From positions 372,001 through 436,000 of the forward strand of contig NZ_JAGGKT010000001.1 in NCBI RefSeq assembly GCF_017873965.1: DNA of 64,000 nt, read 5' to 3'. The translations under genes were made by a program, and so were the position numbers. The notes beneath the pieces are model-generated. The model ran no database searches and was not told where the DNA came from. It saw only the letters and a program-made list of their open reading frames with translations. Positions 8,608 through 18,770 of this stretch are shown here, piece by piece. This stretch comes from Ammoniphilus resinae. Lineage in GTDB: Bacteria; Bacillota; Bacilli; Aneurinibacillales; RAOX-1. Position 1 is the first letter of the stretch; the number at the start of each line of letters is the position of its first letter.

Positions 8608-8637
8608 AAGCCAGTATTTAGTTGGGAGGGATGGTTG

Positions 8638-9381
8638 ATGAGACCAGATCAACGGCGTAGCAATGAATTAAGACCTATAAAAATAACGAAGGATTACATA
8701 AAACACGCGGAAGGTTCCGTACTTATTGAGATTGGTGATACAAAAGTCATCTGTACGGCTTCAATTGAGGATAAAGTCCCCCCTTTTATGCGCGGTCAAG
8801 GGAAGGGTTGGATTACAGCGGAATATTCCATGCTGCCACGGGCTACGGAAACGAGAAATATCAGGGAGTCTAGTAAAGGAAAATTAAGCGGCAGAACAAT
8901 GGAAATTCAGCGATTGATTGGTCGTGCCTTGCGTTCCGTGGTTGATCTCCAAAGATTAGGAGAAAAAACTGTTTGGCTGGATTGCGATGTCATACAGGCT
9001 GATGGAGGAACTAGAACAGCTTCCATCACAGGGGCCTTCGTTGCCATGGTTGATGCATTGGGAAAACTAAAGGAAAAGAATGGGTGGGAAAAGCTTCCCA
9101 TCATAGATTTTCTTGCGGCTACAAGCGTGGGAATCGTGAATGATGAGCTGGTGTTGGATTTAGCTTATGTAGAGGATTCGAGTGCTGAAGTGGATATGAA
9201 TATTGTAATGACAGGAAAAGGGCAGTTTGTCGAGGTGCAAGGAACGGGTGAGGAATCTCCCTTTTCTAGTGAACAGCTGACTGGATTGTTGGAGTTGGGG
9301 AAAAAAGGGATTGACGAGCTGGTCTCCAAACAAAAAGAAGTCTTGTCTGATTGGGTATTATTTATCGGAGGAGAAGCTTAA
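8638..9381 (+). CDS. rph: Ribonuclease PH
   Basis: A 247-residue phosphorolytic 3'-5' exoribonuclease that trims tRNA 3' ends. Diagnostic segments: the N-terminal RPDQR, the EYSMLPRAT motif, [15 protein letters not shown], and [22 protein letters not shown] at 8638 is preferred to the adjacent TTG at 8635 because GGGAGG at 8624-8629 gives normal spacing. It is followed by rdgB after two bases, forming an rph-rdgB operon as in many Bacillales. Confidence 0.97.
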   Translation: MRPDQRRSNELRPIKITKDYIKHAEGSVLIEIGDTKVICTASIEDKVPPFMRGQGKGWITAEYSMLPRATETRNIRESSKGKLSGRTMEIQRLIGRALRSVVDLQRLGEKTVWLDCDVIQADGGTRTASITGAFVAMVDALGKLKEKNGWEKLPIIDFLAATSVGIVNDELVLDLAYVEDSSAEVDMNIVMTGKGQFVEVQGTGEESPFSSEQLTGLLELGKKGIDELVSKQKEVLSDWVLFIGGEA

Positions 9382-9383
9382 GC

Positions 9384-9980
9384 ATGGCTAGACAACTGGT
9401 TTTGGCAACAAGAAATAACGGAAAAATAGAAGAAATGAAGCACATGCTTCAAGGGTTTGATATTGAGGTGCTTGGTCTCGACCAATTCCCGGAATGTCCT
9501 GAGGTCGTTGAAGATGGCCAGACCTTTATCGAGAATGCAAAGAAAAAGGCCGAAACGATTTCCGAATATCTACAACTACCTGCGCTAGCTGATGACTCTG
9601 GGCTGAAAGTGGAAGCATTAAACGGACAGCCAGGTGTGTATTCAGCTCGTTATGCCAGTTTACATGCATCAGATGAGGAAAATAATCAAAAGCTGATCAA
9701 CGCCCTTCATGATGTACCAGATGGAGAACGTTTTGCGTCTTTTCACTGTGTCCTTGCTTTGGCTATTCCCGGAGAAGAAACCTGGACATGTGAAGGAACA
9801 TGTGGGGGTCAGATTTTGCGCAGCCCAACAGGAAGTAATGGATTTGGCTATGATCCGCTCTTTTTTTTACCCGAGTTAAGGAAAACAATGGCTCAGTTAA
9901 CAAAGGAAGAAAAAAATCAAATCAGTCATCGCGGACAGGCTATGCGTCAATTTCTTACAAGGATCGAAAAGGGGTTATGA
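9384..9980 (+). CDS. rdgB: XTP/dITP diphosphatase (Ham1/RdgB)
   Basis: A 198-residue house-cleaning nucleotide pyrophosphatase that removes XTP and dITP from the pool. Motifs: LATRNNGKIEEMK at the N-terminus, ADDSGLKVEALNGQPGVYSARY, GFGYDPLFF and the terminal SHRGQA. ATG at 9384 follows GGAGGAGA at 9367-9374; the frame is open upstream but would overlap the end of rph. Equivalent to ysnA after rph in B. subtilis; the phosphodiesterase ysnB that follows there is absent here. Confidence 0.95.
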   Translation: MARQLVLATRNNGKIEEMKHMLQGFDIEVLGLDQFPECPEVVEDGQTFIENAKKKAETISEYLQLPALADDSGLKVEALNGQPGVYSARYASLHASDEENNQKLINALHDVPDGERFASFHCVLALAIPGEETWTCEGTCGGQILRSPTGSNGFGYDPLFFLPELRKTMAQLTKEEKNQISHRGQAMRQFLTRIEKGL

Positions 9981-9986
9981 AAAGGG

Positions 9987-10012
9987 AAAAGAGGGTGAAA
10001 ACCTTCTTTTTC
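9987..10012 (+). terminator. Terminator of rph-rdgB
   Basis: AAAAGAGGGT / ACCTTCTTTT (one G-U pair) with a GAAA loop ends in a T run shortly after rdgB. Confidence 0.75.
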
Positions 10013-10047
10013 ATTTTTTGTTTTCCGCCCTGGATAAAGGAGTACAT

Positions 10048-11100
10048 ATGAAGATCGTAAAAAAGGGAAACGTTTTGTTCTTCCCCAATTTGGCCCAGAG
10101 ACATTTGGAACTCGCTTATGAAGCAAGGGATAGAGGGCGATATCAGGAAGCACAGAATCATTTTCAGAAGGTCCTGCAATTAGATCCGGACCATTACCCG
10201 GCCATGATTGGATTGAACATGGCTTATTATGAACAGGGAATGTACCGCGAAGCGGTAGAACTGGCAGAACAATTGCTTGTTTCCGGGATAGGTGAGATAT
10301 CGGAGGTTCTCCACTTTTTCATTGCCTCGTCGCTGCAACTGGAGGAATATGAAAAAATATGTGAAGTTCTTACAAGTGTCCTTAAAAATATCCCTCTACC
10401 CCCGGAAAAGGTGATGGAGTTCGAGGAAATATTAGAAACATGTTTGGTCATGAGGGAAAATCATCCGGAAATTGGTGAGGAAAATGATTTACTTCGAAAC
10501 ACCGTTGAAGAAAAACTGGAGGAAGATCCAACCTATGTAGAAAGATTACTGGACCAGCTAAATGATCCGGAATTCGATCAACAATTACAAGCGATTGAAC
10601 AGCTGCAGTATGTTGAAAAGGAAGTTGTTGTCCAGGGGTTTAAGGTGTTTTTGAAAAATCCAGACTATGATCCGATTTTGAAAACCTTTGCTTTAAAAGC
10701 GTTAAAGAGATTTAACTTAACAGAGAAGGTGGAAGTTGTAAAGTTTGATCAGAAATTTCTTCTCGATGTTTCCGATATCCAAGCTTTGGAAGACGAATCA
10801 GCAGATCAGAACAATGTGCTGAACTGTTTGTATGAAACATCCTACCATGAGGATCCTGTGTTGGTTTCATTTGCTGAACAGCTTTGGAAGGATTATTTGT
10901 ACGCTTCTTTCCCGATCCAGCCGATCATTAAAAAGCCAAATAGTTGGGCAGCAGCATTGCATCTTGCAGCAGGTGAATTATTAAGCCAATCCTTTTCCAA
11001 AAGGCAAATTGCAGAACTTTATAAAATTACACCCATGACTTTGAACAAAAAATATAGTCAACTCAATGAAATTCTTCACCAACATTTACCGAAAAACTGA
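10048..11100 (+). CDS. ysoA: TPR-repeat protein, YsoA-like
   Basis: A 350-residue soluble protein with tetratricopeptide-like repeats at about residues 15-110 (for example AYEARDRGRYQEAQNHFQK and GMYREAVELAEQLL), then an acidic helical region and a C-terminal part with a helix-turn-helix-like stretch (KRQIAELYKITPMTLNKKY). Position just upstream of tig matches ysoA of B. subtilis, whose function is unknown. ATG at 10048 follows AAAGGAG. The mix of TPR and a possible DNA-binding-like tail is worth noting but the tail may be a plain helical pair. Confidence 0.8.
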   Translation: MKIVKKGNVLFFPNLAQRHLELAYEARDRGRYQEAQNHFQKVLQLDPDHYPAMIGLNMAYYEQGMYREAVELAEQLLVSGIGEISEVLHFFIASSLQLEEYEKICEVLTSVLKNIPLPPEKVMEFEEILETCLVMRENHPEIGEENDLLRNTVEEKLEEDPTYVERLLDQLNDPEFDQQLQAIEQLQYVEKEVVVQGFKVFLKNPDYDPILKTFALKALKRFNLTEKVEVVKFDQKFLLDVSDIQALEDESADQNNVLNCLYETSYHEDPVLVSFAEQLWKDYLYASFPIQPIIKKPNSWAAALHLAAGELLSQSFSKRQIAELYKITPMTLNKKYSQLNEILHQHLPKN

Positions 11101-11114
11101 CGGAAGACGAGCGG

Positions 11115-11144
11115 TTGATATCCGCTTGGTTTATGATATATAAT
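11115..11144 (+). promoter_or_regulatory. Sigma-A promoter of tig
   Basis: TTGATA (11115-11120), an 18-base spacer and TATAAT (11139-11144). The -35 box is the loop of the inverted repeat AGCGG / CCGCT (11110-11114, 11122-11126), and the leader contains a CATGGA / TCCATG hairpin (11171-11176, 11183-11188). Both repeats are seen; no function is claimed. Confidence 0.75.
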
Positions 11145-11250
11145 AAAGTGGTTATAATTTGAAATATACCCATGGAATCCTTTCCATGAATAATTCGGTG
11201 CTTACGATTGATACGGAATCTGTACCTTATTTAGGAGGAGAAAGAATAAA

Positions 11251-12543
11251 ATGAAAGCAAATTGGGAAAAACTTGAAAATAACACAGGAATTCTTACCAT
11301 TGAGGTAGAACCTGAGCAAGTAAATGAAGCCATTGATCAGGCTTTTAAGAAAGCAGTTAAGAAGGTTAATATTCCTGGTTTCCGTAAAGGGAAAGTACCT
11401 CGCAAGATATTTGAAGCCCGTTTTGGTGTAGAATCCTTATATCAAGATGCATTTGATCTGATGTTCCCTGTTGTTTATGGACAAGCTGTCAGTGAAACTG
11501 GCATTAACCCAGTGGATCGTCCAGAAGTGGACCTAGAACAAATCGGAAAAGATCAAAACTGGGTAATTAAAGCGACCGTTACAGTGAAACCGGAAGTTGC
11601 CTTGGGTGACTACAAAGGAATCGAAATTGAATCAAAAGATTTTGCTGTCACTGAAGAAGACATTGAAAATGAATTGAAGACAATGCAAGAACGCAGTGCA
11701 GAATTAAATGTAGTAGAAGACGGATCTGTTGAGAATGGCGATTATGCTATCATTGATTTTGAAGGATTTGTTGATGGAGAAGCCTTCGAAGGTGGAGCAG
11801 GCGAAAATTACAACCTTGAAATTGGTTCCAATACCTTTATCCCAGGATTCGAAGAACAAGTGATCGGAATGAAAAAAGACGAAGAGAAAGATATCGTTGT
11901 AACATTCCCTGAAAACTATCATGCTGAGAACTTAGCTGGTAAAGAAGCTACTTTTAAAGTGAAACTAAACGAAATTAAGCGTAAGAACCTCCCTGAGCTT
12001 GACGATGAATTCGCAAAGGATGTTAGCGAATTTGAAACTTTGGAAGAATTGAAAGTTGATATTAAGAATAAGCTAGAGAAGAAGGCTGAAGAAGATAAGG
12101 AAAATTATCAGAGGCAAGCAGTTATTGAAAAAGTCGCTGCTAATGCAACGATAGACATTCCGGAAATTATGATTGAACATGAAGTAGATCATATGATGAA
12201 AGATTTCGAACAGCGTCTACTTTCTCAAGGAATTAATCTTGACCTCTATTATCAGTTCTCAGGTTTGGATGAAGAACAGCTAAGAGGACAGATGAAGGAA
12301 GATGCAACAGGGCGTGTTCGCAATTCCTTAACCCTTGAAGCTATTTCCAAAGCTGAAAATGTTGAAGTAACAGATGAAGAGGTAGATGAAGAAATCAACA
12401 ACCTAGCAGAAATGTATCGCCGTTCTGCAGATGAAATCCGTCAAATCTTTGCAGCTCAAGATCAATTAGAAGGTCTAAAAAATGATATTCGTATCCGTAA
12501 AACTATTGACCTTCTTGTAGAAAGCAGCAAGGCTGTAGCTTAA
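11251..12543 (+). CDS. tig: Trigger factor
   Basis: A 430-residue ribosome-associated chaperone. The N-terminal ribosome-binding signature GFRKGKVPR is at about residues 44-52; the FKBP-type prolyl isomerase domain follows (about 150-245, with DYAIIDFEGFVDGEAFEGG), then the helical C-terminal chaperone arms. ATG follows a strong TAGGAGGAG site. It has its own sigma-A promoter and a strong terminator, so it is probably monocistronic. It heads the quality-control run tig-clpP-clpX-lonB-lon. Confidence 0.97.
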   Translation: MKANWEKLENNTGILTIEVEPEQVNEAIDQAFKKAVKKVNIPGFRKGKVPRKIFEARFGVESLYQDAFDLMFPVVYGQAVSETGINPVDRPEVDLEQIGKDQNWVIKATVTVKPEVALGDYKGIEIESKDFAVTEEDIENELKTMQERSAELNVVEDGSVENGDYAIIDFEGFVDGEAFEGGAGENYNLEIGSNTFIPGFEEQVIGMKKDEEKDIVVTFPENYHAENLAGKEATFKVKLNEIKRKNLPELDDEFAKDVSEFETLEELKVDIKNKLEKKAEEDKENYQRQAVIEKVAANATIDIPEIMIEHEVDHMMKDFEQRLLSQGINLDLYYQFSGLDEEQLRGQMKEDATGRVRNSLTLEAISKAENVEVTDEEVDEEINNLAEMYRRSADEIRQIFAAQDQLEGLKNDIRIRKTIDLLVESSKAVA

Positions 12544-12563
12544 AGATCAAGAATTACGAAAAA

Positions 12564-12596
12564 ACAAGGCACGAGATGATATCGTGCCTTGTTTTT
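12564..12596 (+). terminator. tig terminator
   Basis: Perfect 11-bp stem ACAAGGCACGA / TCGTGCCTTGT followed by TTTTT. Confidence 0.92.
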
Positions 12597-12636
12597 CCAA
12601 AAATGATATAATGGCTGAAAGGGGGAATACGTAAAG

Positions 12637-13227
12637 ATGCCTTTGATTCCTATGGTTATTGAATCCACCAATCGTGGTGAACGAGCCTACGATATTTATT
12701 CGCGTCTCCTAAAAGACCGAATTATTTTTCTGGGCAGTGAAATTGACGACGATATTGCAAATGCAGTGGTCGCTCAGTTATTGTTCTTAGCTGCAGAAGA
12801 CCCTGATAAGGATATTCATCTGTATATTAATTCTCCCGGCGGCTCTGTTACAGCTGGCATGGCGATCTATGATACCATGCAGTTTATCAAACCAGATGTT
12901 TCTACAATCTGTATTGGCCTTGCTGCAAGTATGGCTGCAGTTTTGCTTGCCTCTGGGGCCAAAGGTAAAAGGTATTCCCTTCCCAACAGTGAAGTCATGA
13001 TTCACCAGCCGTTAGGCGGTGTGAGAGGGCAAGCTAGTGATATAAAAATTCATGCCGAATGGATTTTAAAAACGAAAAAACAACTAAATGAAATTTTAGC
13101 TGAAAAAACCGGTCAACCCTTGGAAAGAATTGAAGGGGATACGGATCGGGACCATTTTATGGGTGCACTAGAGGCCAAAGAATACGGGTTAATCGATGAG
13201 GTCATCACCCGTAAAGATCAAGCCTAA
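12637..13227 (+). CDS. clpP: ATP-dependent Clp protease proteolytic subunit
   Basis: A 196-residue serine peptidase that forms the double heptamer used by ClpX and ClpC. The triad is intact: Ser98 in [11 protein letters not shown], His123 in [10 protein letters not shown] and Asp172 in [11 protein letters not shown] follows AAAGGGGGA; a TATAAT lies at 12607-12612 but without a clear -35. Only 11 bases separate it from clpX, so the two are co-transcribed. In B. subtilis clpP is elsewhere on the chromosome; here it lies between tig and clpX. No CtsR-type heptamer repeat was recognised upstream. Confidence 0.98.
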   Translation: MPLIPMVIESTNRGERAYDIYSRLLKDRIIFLGSEIDDDIANAVVAQLLFLAAEDPDKDIHLYINSPGGSVTAGMAIYDTMQFIKPDVSTICIGLAASMAAVLLASGAKGKRYSLPNSEVMIHQPLGGVRGQASDIKIHAEWILKTKKQLNEILAEKTGQPLERIEGDTDRDHFMGALEAKEYGLIDEVITRKDQA

Positions 13228-13238
13228 GGGGTGATTTC

Positions 13239-14504
13239 ATGTTTAAATTTAACGATGAAAAAGGTCAATTGAAGTGTTCATTTTGTGGGAAATCACAGGA
13301 TCAAGTGAGAAAGCTTGTTGCTGGTCCCGGCGTTTACATTTGTGATGAATGTATTGAACTTTGTACAGAAATTGTAGAAGAAGAATTGGGAACAGAGGAC
13401 GAAGTGGATCTGAAAGAAATCCCGAAACCTTATGAAATCCGTCAATTCCTTGATGATTATGTGATTGGCCAAGATCAAGCCAAAAAGTCTTTAGCAGTTG
13501 CTGTGTATAATCATTATAAACGGATTAATACAGGCGCTAAAATTGATGATGTAGAGCTGCAAAAGAGTAATATCCTTATGCTTGGTCCTACTGGTAGCGG
13601 TAAGACTTTGTTAGCTCAGACGTTGGCTAGAATTCTGAACGTTCCGTTCGCTATTGCCGATGCGACTTCATTAACGGAGGCAGGATACGTCGGGGAAGAT
13701 GTAGAGAATATCTTGTTAAAACTGATTCAGGCAGCGGATTACGATGTGGAAAAAGCAGAGAGAGGGATTATTTACATCGATGAGATCGATAAAGTAGCTC
13801 GTAAATCTGAAAATCCATCGATTACCCGCGATGTATCTGGTGAAGGTGTTCAACAAGCGCTATTAAAAATCCTTGAAGGAACAGTTGCAAGTGTTCCACC
13901 GCAAGGGGGGCGCAAACATCCGCATCAAGAATTTATTCAAATTGACACCTCAAATATTCTATTTATTTGTGGAGGTGCCTTCGACGGGATTGAACAAATT
14001 ATTAAACGTCGTATTGGTAAAAAGGTCATTGGATTTGGTTCAGAGGGTGCTGATGGCAAGCGCGATTTAAAGCCTGGTGAGTATCTCAAAATGGCATTGC
14101 CAGAAGATTTGCTGAAATTCGGTCTAATCCCTGAATTTGTTGGACGTTTGCCTGTCATGTCAATGTTGGAACCTCTTGATGAAGAGGCCTTAATCCTCAT
14201 CTTGACGAAGCCGAAGAATGCTTTGATTAAACAATATCAGAAGCTTCTTGAAATGGATGATGTCGAACTGGAGTTTACCGAAGGTGCCCTTAAGCAAATT
14301 GCTAAGGAAGCCATTAAACGCAATACAGGCGCCCGTGGACTGCGTTCTATTATTGAAGGGATCATGCTGGATATTATGTATGACCTTCCATCCCAAGAGA
14401 ACATAGTTAAATGTGTAATCACTGAGGAGACTGTTCGGGATAAGAGTGAACCCAAAATGTATACCGAGCAGGGGTTAATTGAAAAACCGAAAGAAAGTGC
14501 TTAG
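13239..14504 (+). CDS. clpX: ATP-dependent Clp protease ATP-binding subunit ClpX
   Basis: A 421-residue AAA+ unfoldase that feeds substrates to ClpP. The N-terminal zinc domain has the four cysteines CSFC...CDEC (residues about 12-40); Walker A GPTGSGKT spans 116-123, Walker B is IIYIDEIDK, and the ClpP-docking loop region [14 protein letters not shown] (IGF tripeptide) is present. Length is normal for ClpX. It is translated from an ATG after AAGGGGTGA, coupled closely to clpP. Confidence 0.98.
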   Translation: MFKFNDEKGQLKCSFCGKSQDQVRKLVAGPGVYICDECIELCTEIVEEELGTEDEVDLKEIPKPYEIRQFLDDYVIGQDQAKKSLAVAVYNHYKRINTGAKIDDVELQKSNILMLGPTGSGKTLLAQTLARILNVPFAIADATSLTEAGYVGEDVENILLKLIQAADYDVEKAERGIIYIDEIDKVARKSENPSITRDVSGEGVQQALLKILEGTVASVPPQGGRKHPHQEFIQIDTSNILFICGGAFDGIEQIIKRRIGKKVIGFGSEGADGKRDLKPGEYLKMALPEDLLKFGLIPEFVGRLPVMSMLEPLDEEALILILTKPKNALIKQYQKLLEMDDVELEFTEGALKQIAKEAIKRNTGARGLRSIIEGIMLDIMYDLPSQENIVKCVITEETVRDKSEPKMYTEQGLIEKPKESA

Positions 14505-14514
14505 ATTTCAAAAG

Positions 14515-14556
14515 AAGAGCTTTGGCCAGTTTACAGAGGCCAGGCTCTTTTTTTTA
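14515..14556 (+). terminator. clpPX terminator
   Basis: Long stem AAGAGC-TTTGGCC / GGCCAGG-CTCTT followed by eight T. Confidence 0.9.
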
Positions 14557-14561
14557 TGCTA

Positions 14562-14592
14562 AGTTTAGCTAAGCATGCTAAAGGCAATACTA
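14562..14592 (+). promoter_or_regulatory. Candidate forespore sigma-F promoter of lonB
   Basis: AGTTTA (14562-14567), a 15-base spacer and GGCAATACTA (14583-14592). The -10 fits the sigma-F pattern GGnnAnAHTR fully; the -35 fits WGHATA at five of six positions. In B. subtilis lonB is a forespore gene under sigma-F, which agrees with this placement. Confidence 0.55.
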
Positions 14593-14676
14593 CACCATAT
14601 ATAAGACTATCTTTCCATCAGGTTTTTCTTCTTTAACATGAGAATGGGAGTTAGTCATTTAACGGGAGGGATTGCA

Positions 14677-16365
14677 TTGAATTGGTCAATGATACTTATG
14701 GTTGTTCAGGTATTCTTCGCAGTGATTATAGGGGTGTACTTCTGGAACTTGCTTAAGAATCAAAGAACCAGTAAAACGGCTGTGGATCGTGAGTCACGAA
14801 AAGAAATGGAGGCTTTGCGAAAACTGCGAGCTGTTTCTCTTACAGAACCGATTGCAGAAAAAACTAGACCATCCACCTTACAGGATATTATCGGTCAGAC
14901 AGATGGTATTAAAGCGTTAAAGGCTGCTCTTTGCGGTCCTAATCCACAGCATGTCATTATTTACGGGCCTCCAGGTGTAGGGAAAACCGCTGCAGCGCGT
15001 GTTGTCTTGGAAGAGGCTAAGAAGAATGAGCATTCACCTTTTAATGCGGGGTCGAAGTTTATCGAGTTAGATGCAACAACCGCAAGATTTGATGAACGTG
15101 GAATTGCCGATCCTTTAATCGGATCAGTACACGATCCGATTTATCAAGGTGCTGGTGCAATGGGGCAGGCCGGGATTCCCCAGCCGAAACCAGGGGCAGT
15201 GACCAAGGCTCATGGGGGGATGTTATTCATAGACGAGATCGGTGAATTGCATCCGATTCAAATGAACAAACTTTTAAAGGTACTTGAGGATAGGAAGGTT
15301 TTCTTGGAAAGCGCATATTATAGTGAAGAGAATCCTACAATTCCAAACCATATCCATGATATTTTTCAAAATGGTCTGCCTGCTGATTTTCGTCTAGTGG
15401 GAGCGACAACGCGCACCCCAGATGAAATTCCGCCAGCCATTCGTTCACGGTGTCTGGAAGTGTTCTTCCGTCCTTTATTGTCCAATGAAATTAAGGTGAT
15501 TGCGAAAAACGCCATTCAAAAAATCGACTTTGAGGTAGATCCAGCAGCAATAGATGTGATTGCGAAATACGCAACAAACGGTCGGGAAGCGGTAAACACA
15601 GTACAAATCTCTGCAGGACTGGCCATATCAGAACATCGCAAAAAGATCATAGCTTCAGACGTCGAATGGGTTGTCCATAGCAGTCAGAAATCTCCGCGTC
15701 CAGAACGAAAAGTCCATGAGCGTCCACAGGTGGGATTGGTTAATGGTTTGGCAGTCTATGGTCCTAATATGGGAATGCTCTTGGAAATTGAAGTGACTGC
15801 ACGCAAGGCAGAAGTTCATGGACAAGGCAAAGTGAATATTACCGGAGTAGTGGAAGAAGAGCAGATGGGTGGAAGCCAAAGATCGATTCGCCGCAAATCT
15901 ATGGCAAAGGGATCTGTAGAAAATGTGTTGACAGTGTTAACATCACAAGGGATGAGGATTGCAGATTATGATCTGCATATTAATTTCCCGGGGGGAACAC
16001 CGATTGACGGGCCTTCTGCAGGAATTACGATGGCTACAGCCGTTTATTCAGCTATTCATAAAATACCTGTTGATAATCTTGTTGCTATGACCGGTGAAGT
16101 CAGCATTCATGGAAGGGTTAAACCGATTGGCGGAGTTGTAGCAAAAGTAGAAGCTGCCAAGCAGGCTGGATGTAAGAAGGTAATTATTCCAAGAGAAAAT
16201 TGGCAGGCTATTTTTGATACGATGGATGATATTAAAGTGATACCAGTCGATCATGTGGAAGAAGTATTTGGGTTGGCGTTAATAGAAAAGGACGCTGAAA
16301 AGGATTCTCTGATCTTACCTGCTGCCACGGATGTTTTATCCGCATCCCCTTCAGTCAGTTTGTAA
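14677..16365 (+). CDS. lonB: ATP-dependent protease LonB
   Basis: A 562-residue membrane-anchored Lon-like protease. An N-terminal transmembrane helix (MILMVVQVFFAVIIGVYFW) precedes an AAA+ domain with Walker A GPPGVGKT from residue 97; the protease domain carries the Ser447-Lys490 dyad (DGPSAGIT and AKVEAAKQ), spaced 43 residues apart as in LonA. TTG at 14677 is preferred over the in-frame ATG at 14638 because GGAGGG lies at 14665-14670 and the product then begins like B. subtilis LonB. Forespore-specific in B. subtilis; it lies between clpX and lon as there. Confidence 0.93.
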   Translation: MNWSMILMVVQVFFAVIIGVYFWNLLKNQRTSKTAVDRESRKEMEALRKLRAVSLTEPIAEKTRPSTLQDIIGQTDGIKALKAALCGPNPQHVIIYGPPGVGKTAAARVVLEEAKKNEHSPFNAGSKFIELDATTARFDERGIADPLIGSVHDPIYQGAGAMGQAGIPQPKPGAVTKAHGGMLFIDEIGELHPIQMNKLLKVLEDRKVFLESAYYSEENPTIPNHIHDIFQNGLPADFRLVGATTRTPDEIPPAIRSRCLEVFFRPLLSNEIKVIAKNAIQKIDFEVDPAAIDVIAKYATNGREAVNTVQISAGLAISEHRKKIIASDVEWVVHSSQKSPRPERKVHERPQVGLVNGLAVYGPNMGMLLEIEVTARKAEVHGQGKVNITGVVEEEQMGGSQRSIRRKSMAKGSVENVLTVLTSQGMRIADYDLHINFPGGTPIDGPSAGITMATAVYSAIHKIPVDNLVAMTGEVSIHGRVKPIGGVVAKVEAAKQAGCKKVIIPRENWQAIFDTMDDIKVIPVDHVEEVFGLALIEKDAEKDSLILPAATDVLSASPSVSL

Positions 16366-16375
16366 ACTGTTAATA

Positions 16376-16405
16376 TTAGACAACAGGTAATAGTTAAGAT
16401 ACAAT
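16376..16405 (+). promoter_or_regulatory. Sigma-A promoter of lon
   Basis: TTAGAC (16376-16381), 18 bases, TACAAT (16400-16405), with the lon start 32 bases downstream. Confidence 0.55.
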
Positions 16406-16436
16406 AATGTCCAAAGAGTGCCGTGGAGGTGTCAGG

Positions 16437-18770
16437 ATGGGAACAACAGAGAGAGAAAGAGATATACCATTGCTCCCGCTTAGGGGGTTGCTTGTTTTCC
16501 CTAGTATGGTTCTTCACTTAGATGTTGGCCGGGAGAAATCGGTTAAAGCCCTGGAAAAGTCCATGGTCGATGATAATTTAATCCTGCTTGCAACACAAGA
16601 AGAAGTTCAATTGGAAGAACCGACGAAAGACCAGATTTATCAAGTTGGTACGGTTTCCCGCATTAAACAAATGTTGAAGCTGCCAAACGGAACGATCCGT
16701 GTCTTAGTAGAGGGATTGAAGCGTGCAAAGATTAATCAGTTTGTCAAAGAAGATGAGTTTTTTGAAGTACATATTACGATGCTCGAAGATATTATCGATG
16801 ATATTTCCGAAATTGAAGCTCTAAAACGTACAATCCTCAATTCCTTTGAGCAATATATCAAGCTTTCTAAAAAAATTACGCCAGAAACCCTAGCTTCAGT
16901 CTCCGATATAGAAGAACCGGGGCGTCTAGCGGATGTCATCACGTCGCATTTGACCTTAAAGATGAAGGATAAACAGGAGATACTCGAACAGACAAGTGTG
17001 AAGGATCGGCTTGAAACATTGCTGCAAATATTAAACAATGAACGAGAAGTTCTAGAGCTTGAACGAAAGATTGGTCAGCGCGTGAAAAAGCAAATGGAAA
17101 AAACGCAAAAGGAATATTATTTGCGTGAACAAATGAAGGCGATTCAAAAAGAGCTTGGCGATAAAGAAGGTCGCGCAGGTGAAATTGAAGAACTGCGCAA
17201 GCAATTGGCGGAATTAGAAGCACCGGAGAGAGTCAAGGAAAAGATCGAAAAAGAAATCGAACGTCTGGAAAAAATGCCGACAACCTCCGCTGAAGGCAAC
17301 GTTGTCCGTACTTATATAGATTGGTTAATGGCCTTGCCGTGGACCAAGAGGACCGAAGATAATTTGGATATTAAAAATGCCGAAAAGGTTTTAGATGAGG
17401 ACCACTACGGCTTAGAAAAAGCAAAAGAACGGGTTTTGGAATATCTTGCTGTGCAAAAACTCGTGGAAAGACTGAAAGGACCGATTCTTTGCTTAGTAGG
17501 ACCGCCTGGTGTCGGAAAAACCTCTCTCGCACGCTCTGTGGCAAGAGCCTTGGGCCGCGAGTTTGTCCGAATTTCTCTTGGTGGTGTACGCGATGAAGCG
17601 GAAATTCGCGGACATCGTCGGACCTATGTAGGTGCTATGCCTGGTCGGGTGATTCAGGGAATGAAGACAGCAGGGACTGTCAATCCGGTATTTCTTCTAG
17701 ATGAGATTGACAAGATGGCCAATGATTTCCGTGGAGACCCGGCAGCTGCTCTTCTGGAAGTACTAGACCCAAATCAAAATGATACATTTAGCGATCATTA
17801 TATTGAAGAACCTTATAACTTGTCTTCCGTGATGTTTATAACCACAGCAAATGCCATGCATAATATTCCGCGTCCACTGCTGGACCGCATGGAGATGCTG
17901 TACATCCCGGGTTACACGGAGATTGAAAAGCTAAAAATAGCGGAAAAATATCTCCTTCCAAAGCAAATGGAGGACCACGGATTAACGAATGACCAACTAG
18001 AGGTAAATGAAGCAGCATTGCTAGAGGCCATTCGTTTATACACCAGGGAAGCAGGAGTCCGCAATCTAAACCGAATGATGGAAACGATCTGCCGAAAGGC
18101 GGCGAAGATTATTGTTGGGGGAGAGAAAGAGAAAGTCACCGTCACCCCCGAAACGCTGGAAGAATTAATGGGTAAACCAAAGTTTCGCTATGGTTTGGCT
18201 GAAACAGAAGATCAGGTAGGTGCTGCTACTGGACTTGCTTGGACAGAGACCGGCGGCGATACGCTTACGATTGAAGTCGCTGTCCTGCCGGGAAAAGGCA
18301 AATTGACTTTAACCGGGCAATTGGGCGATGTGATGAAGGAGTCAGCACAGGCTGCGTTTAGTTATATCCGCTCCAAGGCGAAAGAATGGGATATCGATGA
18401 AGAATTCCATGAGAAAAATGATATCCATATCCACGTTCCTGAAGGGGCAATTCCAAAGGACGGTCCTTCTGCCGGGATCACTATGGCAACAGCGCTGATC
18501 TCTGCGTTAACGGGATACCCTGTTTCACGGGAAGTTGGTATGACGGGAGAAATTACATTAAGGGGCCGAGTGCTTCCAATTGGAGGACTCAAAGAGAAGT
18601 CTTTGGCAGCCCATCGTGCTGGATTGAAGACCATTATTATCCCAAAAGAAAATGAAAAGGATATTGATGAAATTCCGGAAACGGTTCGTGAAGACTTAAC
18701 TTTTATTCCTGTTGAGCATTTGGATCAAGTGCTGGAAGTGGCCTTGGTGAAAAAGAAGGTTTCTGTATGA
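16437..18770 (+). CDS. lon: ATP-dependent Lon protease (LonA)
   Basis: A 777-residue homohexameric AAA+ protease degrading misfolded and regulatory proteins. LON N-domain (about 10-205), coiled-coil region, AAA+ domain with Walker A GPPGVGKT from residue 355, and the protease domain with catalytic Ser678 (DGPSAGIT) and Lys721 ([12 protein letters not shown]). ATG at 16437 follows GGAGGTG; the frame opens 30 bases earlier but that codon has no ribosome site. The stop overlaps the ysxC start (ATGA), so the two are translationally coupled as in B. subtilis. Confidence 0.98.
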   Translation: MGTTERERDIPLLPLRGLLVFPSMVLHLDVGREKSVKALEKSMVDDNLILLATQEEVQLEEPTKDQIYQVGTVSRIKQMLKLPNGTIRVLVEGLKRAKINQFVKEDEFFEVHITMLEDIIDDISEIEALKRTILNSFEQYIKLSKKITPETLASVSDIEEPGRLADVITSHLTLKMKDKQEILEQTSVKDRLETLLQILNNEREVLELERKIGQRVKKQMEKTQKEYYLREQMKAIQKELGDKEGRAGEIEELRKQLAELEAPERVKEKIEKEIERLEKMPTTSAEGNVVRTYIDWLMALPWTKRTEDNLDIKNAEKVLDEDHYGLEKAKERVLEYLAVQKLVERLKGPILCLVGPPGVGKTSLARSVARALGREFVRISLGGVRDEAEIRGHRRTYVGAMPGRVIQGMKTAGTVNPVFLLDEIDKMANDFRGDPAAALLEVLDPNQNDTFSDHYIEEPYNLSSVMFITTANAMHNIPRPLLDRMEMLYIPGYTEIEKLKIAEKYLLPKQMEDHGLTNDQLEVNEAALLEAIRLYTREAGVRNLNRMMETICRKAAKIIVGGEKEKVTVTPETLEELMGKPKFRYGLAETEDQVGAATGLAWTETGGDTLTIEVAVLPGKGKLTLTGQLGDVMKESAQAAFSYIRSKAKEWDIDEEFHEKNDIHIHVPEGAIPKDGPSAGITMATALISALTGYPVSREVGMTGEITLRGRVLPIGGLKEKSLAAHRAGLKTIIIPKENEKDIDEIPETVREDLTFIPVEHLDQVLEVALVKKKVSV

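Noticed and set aside
12607-12612. Separate clpP promoter
   Set aside because: TATAAT is present but the -35 position falls in the tig terminator with no match; not listed as a promoter.
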